From the NCBI GenBank assembly GCA_024693925.1, contig JAILKH010000029.1, positions 1 through 32,723 of the forward strand: 32,723 nt of DNA, given 5' to 3'. Within the stretch, counting starts at the first letter, position 1; each line of letters starts with the position of its first letter. This document shows positions 32,432 to 32,723 of the stretch, one piece after another. Position numbers and translations under genes: made by a program. This DNA comes from Lachnospiraceae bacterium. GTDB lineage: Bacteria > Bacillota > Clostridia > Lachnospirales > Lachnospiraceae. The notes below the pieces were generated by a model that worked only from the letters and a program-made list of their open reading frames with translations, made no database searches and was not told the DNA's origin.

Positions 32432-32723
32432 TTACCTGACCTTAACCTTAACGGTAACCGTTTGGGCCGTAGAATCTACAAACTGTCCCTTCCATTCAGG
32501 CTCCAGAACAAGACTGTAAGACTTATCTGCTGTAAGAAGTTCAGGGTTTGTACAATAAATAATTGCCTTTCCTGCCTTTAACGTCTTATCTGTTATTCCC
32601 GCAGGAACTGAGTCTGCTCCAGTCTTATCATAGGTTACTGTAAATGCATTCTTAACAGCCTTTGCATTTGCATCACTGATCTTAATTCCGCCATTATCAG
32701 CCTCTGTATCAATGACCGCATTA
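32432..32723 (-). CDS. C-terminus of a beta-rich, probably surface-exposed protein (partial)
   Basis: The last 96 codons of a gene that continues past the right edge, translated by hand. It includes TEADNGGIKISDANAKAVKN, FTVTYDKTGADSVPAGI, LKAGKAIIYCTNPELLTADK and the ending TAQTVTVKVKVR before a TAA. The alternating hydrophobic strands and Thr/Val/Lys content resemble immunoglobulin-like or other adhesin-type beta-sandwich repeats of secreted proteins. There is no LPXTG sorting signal and no C-terminal membrane helix, so it is not sortase-anchored by this end. Its function is unknown; secretion is inferred from composition only. Confidence 0.65.
   Translation of the reverse strand, partial: NAVIDTEADNGGIKISDANAKAVKNAFTVTYDKTGADSVPAGITDKTLKAGKAIIYCTNPELLTADKSYSLVLEPEWKGQFVDSTAQTVTVKVKVR

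Noticed and set aside
1-32723. CRISPR array, insertion sequence, prophage or tRNA
   Set aside because: I saw no regularly spaced repeats, transposase or phage motifs, terminal inverted repeats or cloverleaf sequences.

Overview
The window looks like chromosomal DNA from an AT-rich, anaerobic Gram-positive bacterium of the class Clostridia, most likely Lachnospiraceae (Butyrivibrio/Coprococcus-like). This rests on the phosphotransbutyrylase and butyrate kinase pair, the DnaD-domain and DnaI-like helicase-loader pair, a YjfB-type motility protein, strong AGGAGG-type ribosome binding sites and many ATA codons. Genus-level placement is inference. Most genes are on the minus strand. I see no transposase, phage gene, tRNA, rRNA or CRISPR array.

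Region 1-9858 (minus): a lipid-linked glycan flippase cut by the window start, pgi, ptsI, an S41 processing protease, a coiled-coil M23 murein hydrolase, ftsX, ftsE and a CdaR-type regulator. FtsE/FtsX plus the secreted M23 protein form the expected division-site hydrolase-activation module. ptsI and pgi add PTS phosphate transfer and glycolysis.

Region 10043-14499: a plus-strand GT-C membrane glycosyltransferase and a small YjfB protein. Then on the minus strand come a CPBP membrane protease coupled to a 77-residue protein, ridA, and the S1-domain regulator cvfB.

Region 14564-21000 (minus): a DnaD-domain protein, a helicase loader and an unusual PRPP synthetase, probably transcribed together with cvfB. 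They are read from a promoter in a 385-base gap that also holds a cluster of DnaA boxes and a 27-codon upstream ORF. Beyond the gap are murC, ahcY and a zinc-ribbon methyltransferase.

Region 21025-26337 (minus): the methyltransferase, then buk, ptb and a small unknown gene, which make up a butyrate-forming operon ending in a clear terminator. A zinc/manganese-type ABC permease and ATPase follow, with no binding protein in view.

Region 26554-32723: a YkgJ cysteine-cluster protein, a convergent STAS-plus-kinase fusion, a DegV fatty-acid-binding protein, an SGNH/MBOAT O-acylation pair, and the C-terminus of a beta-rich surface protein.

Most of this is core metabolism and envelope biology. I found no clearly new multi-gene system. 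The observations most worth checking are the DnaA-box cluster ahead of the primosome genes with its upstream ORF, the STAS-kinase fusion overlapping ykgJ, the divergent PRPP synthetase, and the small protein coupled to the CPBP protease.
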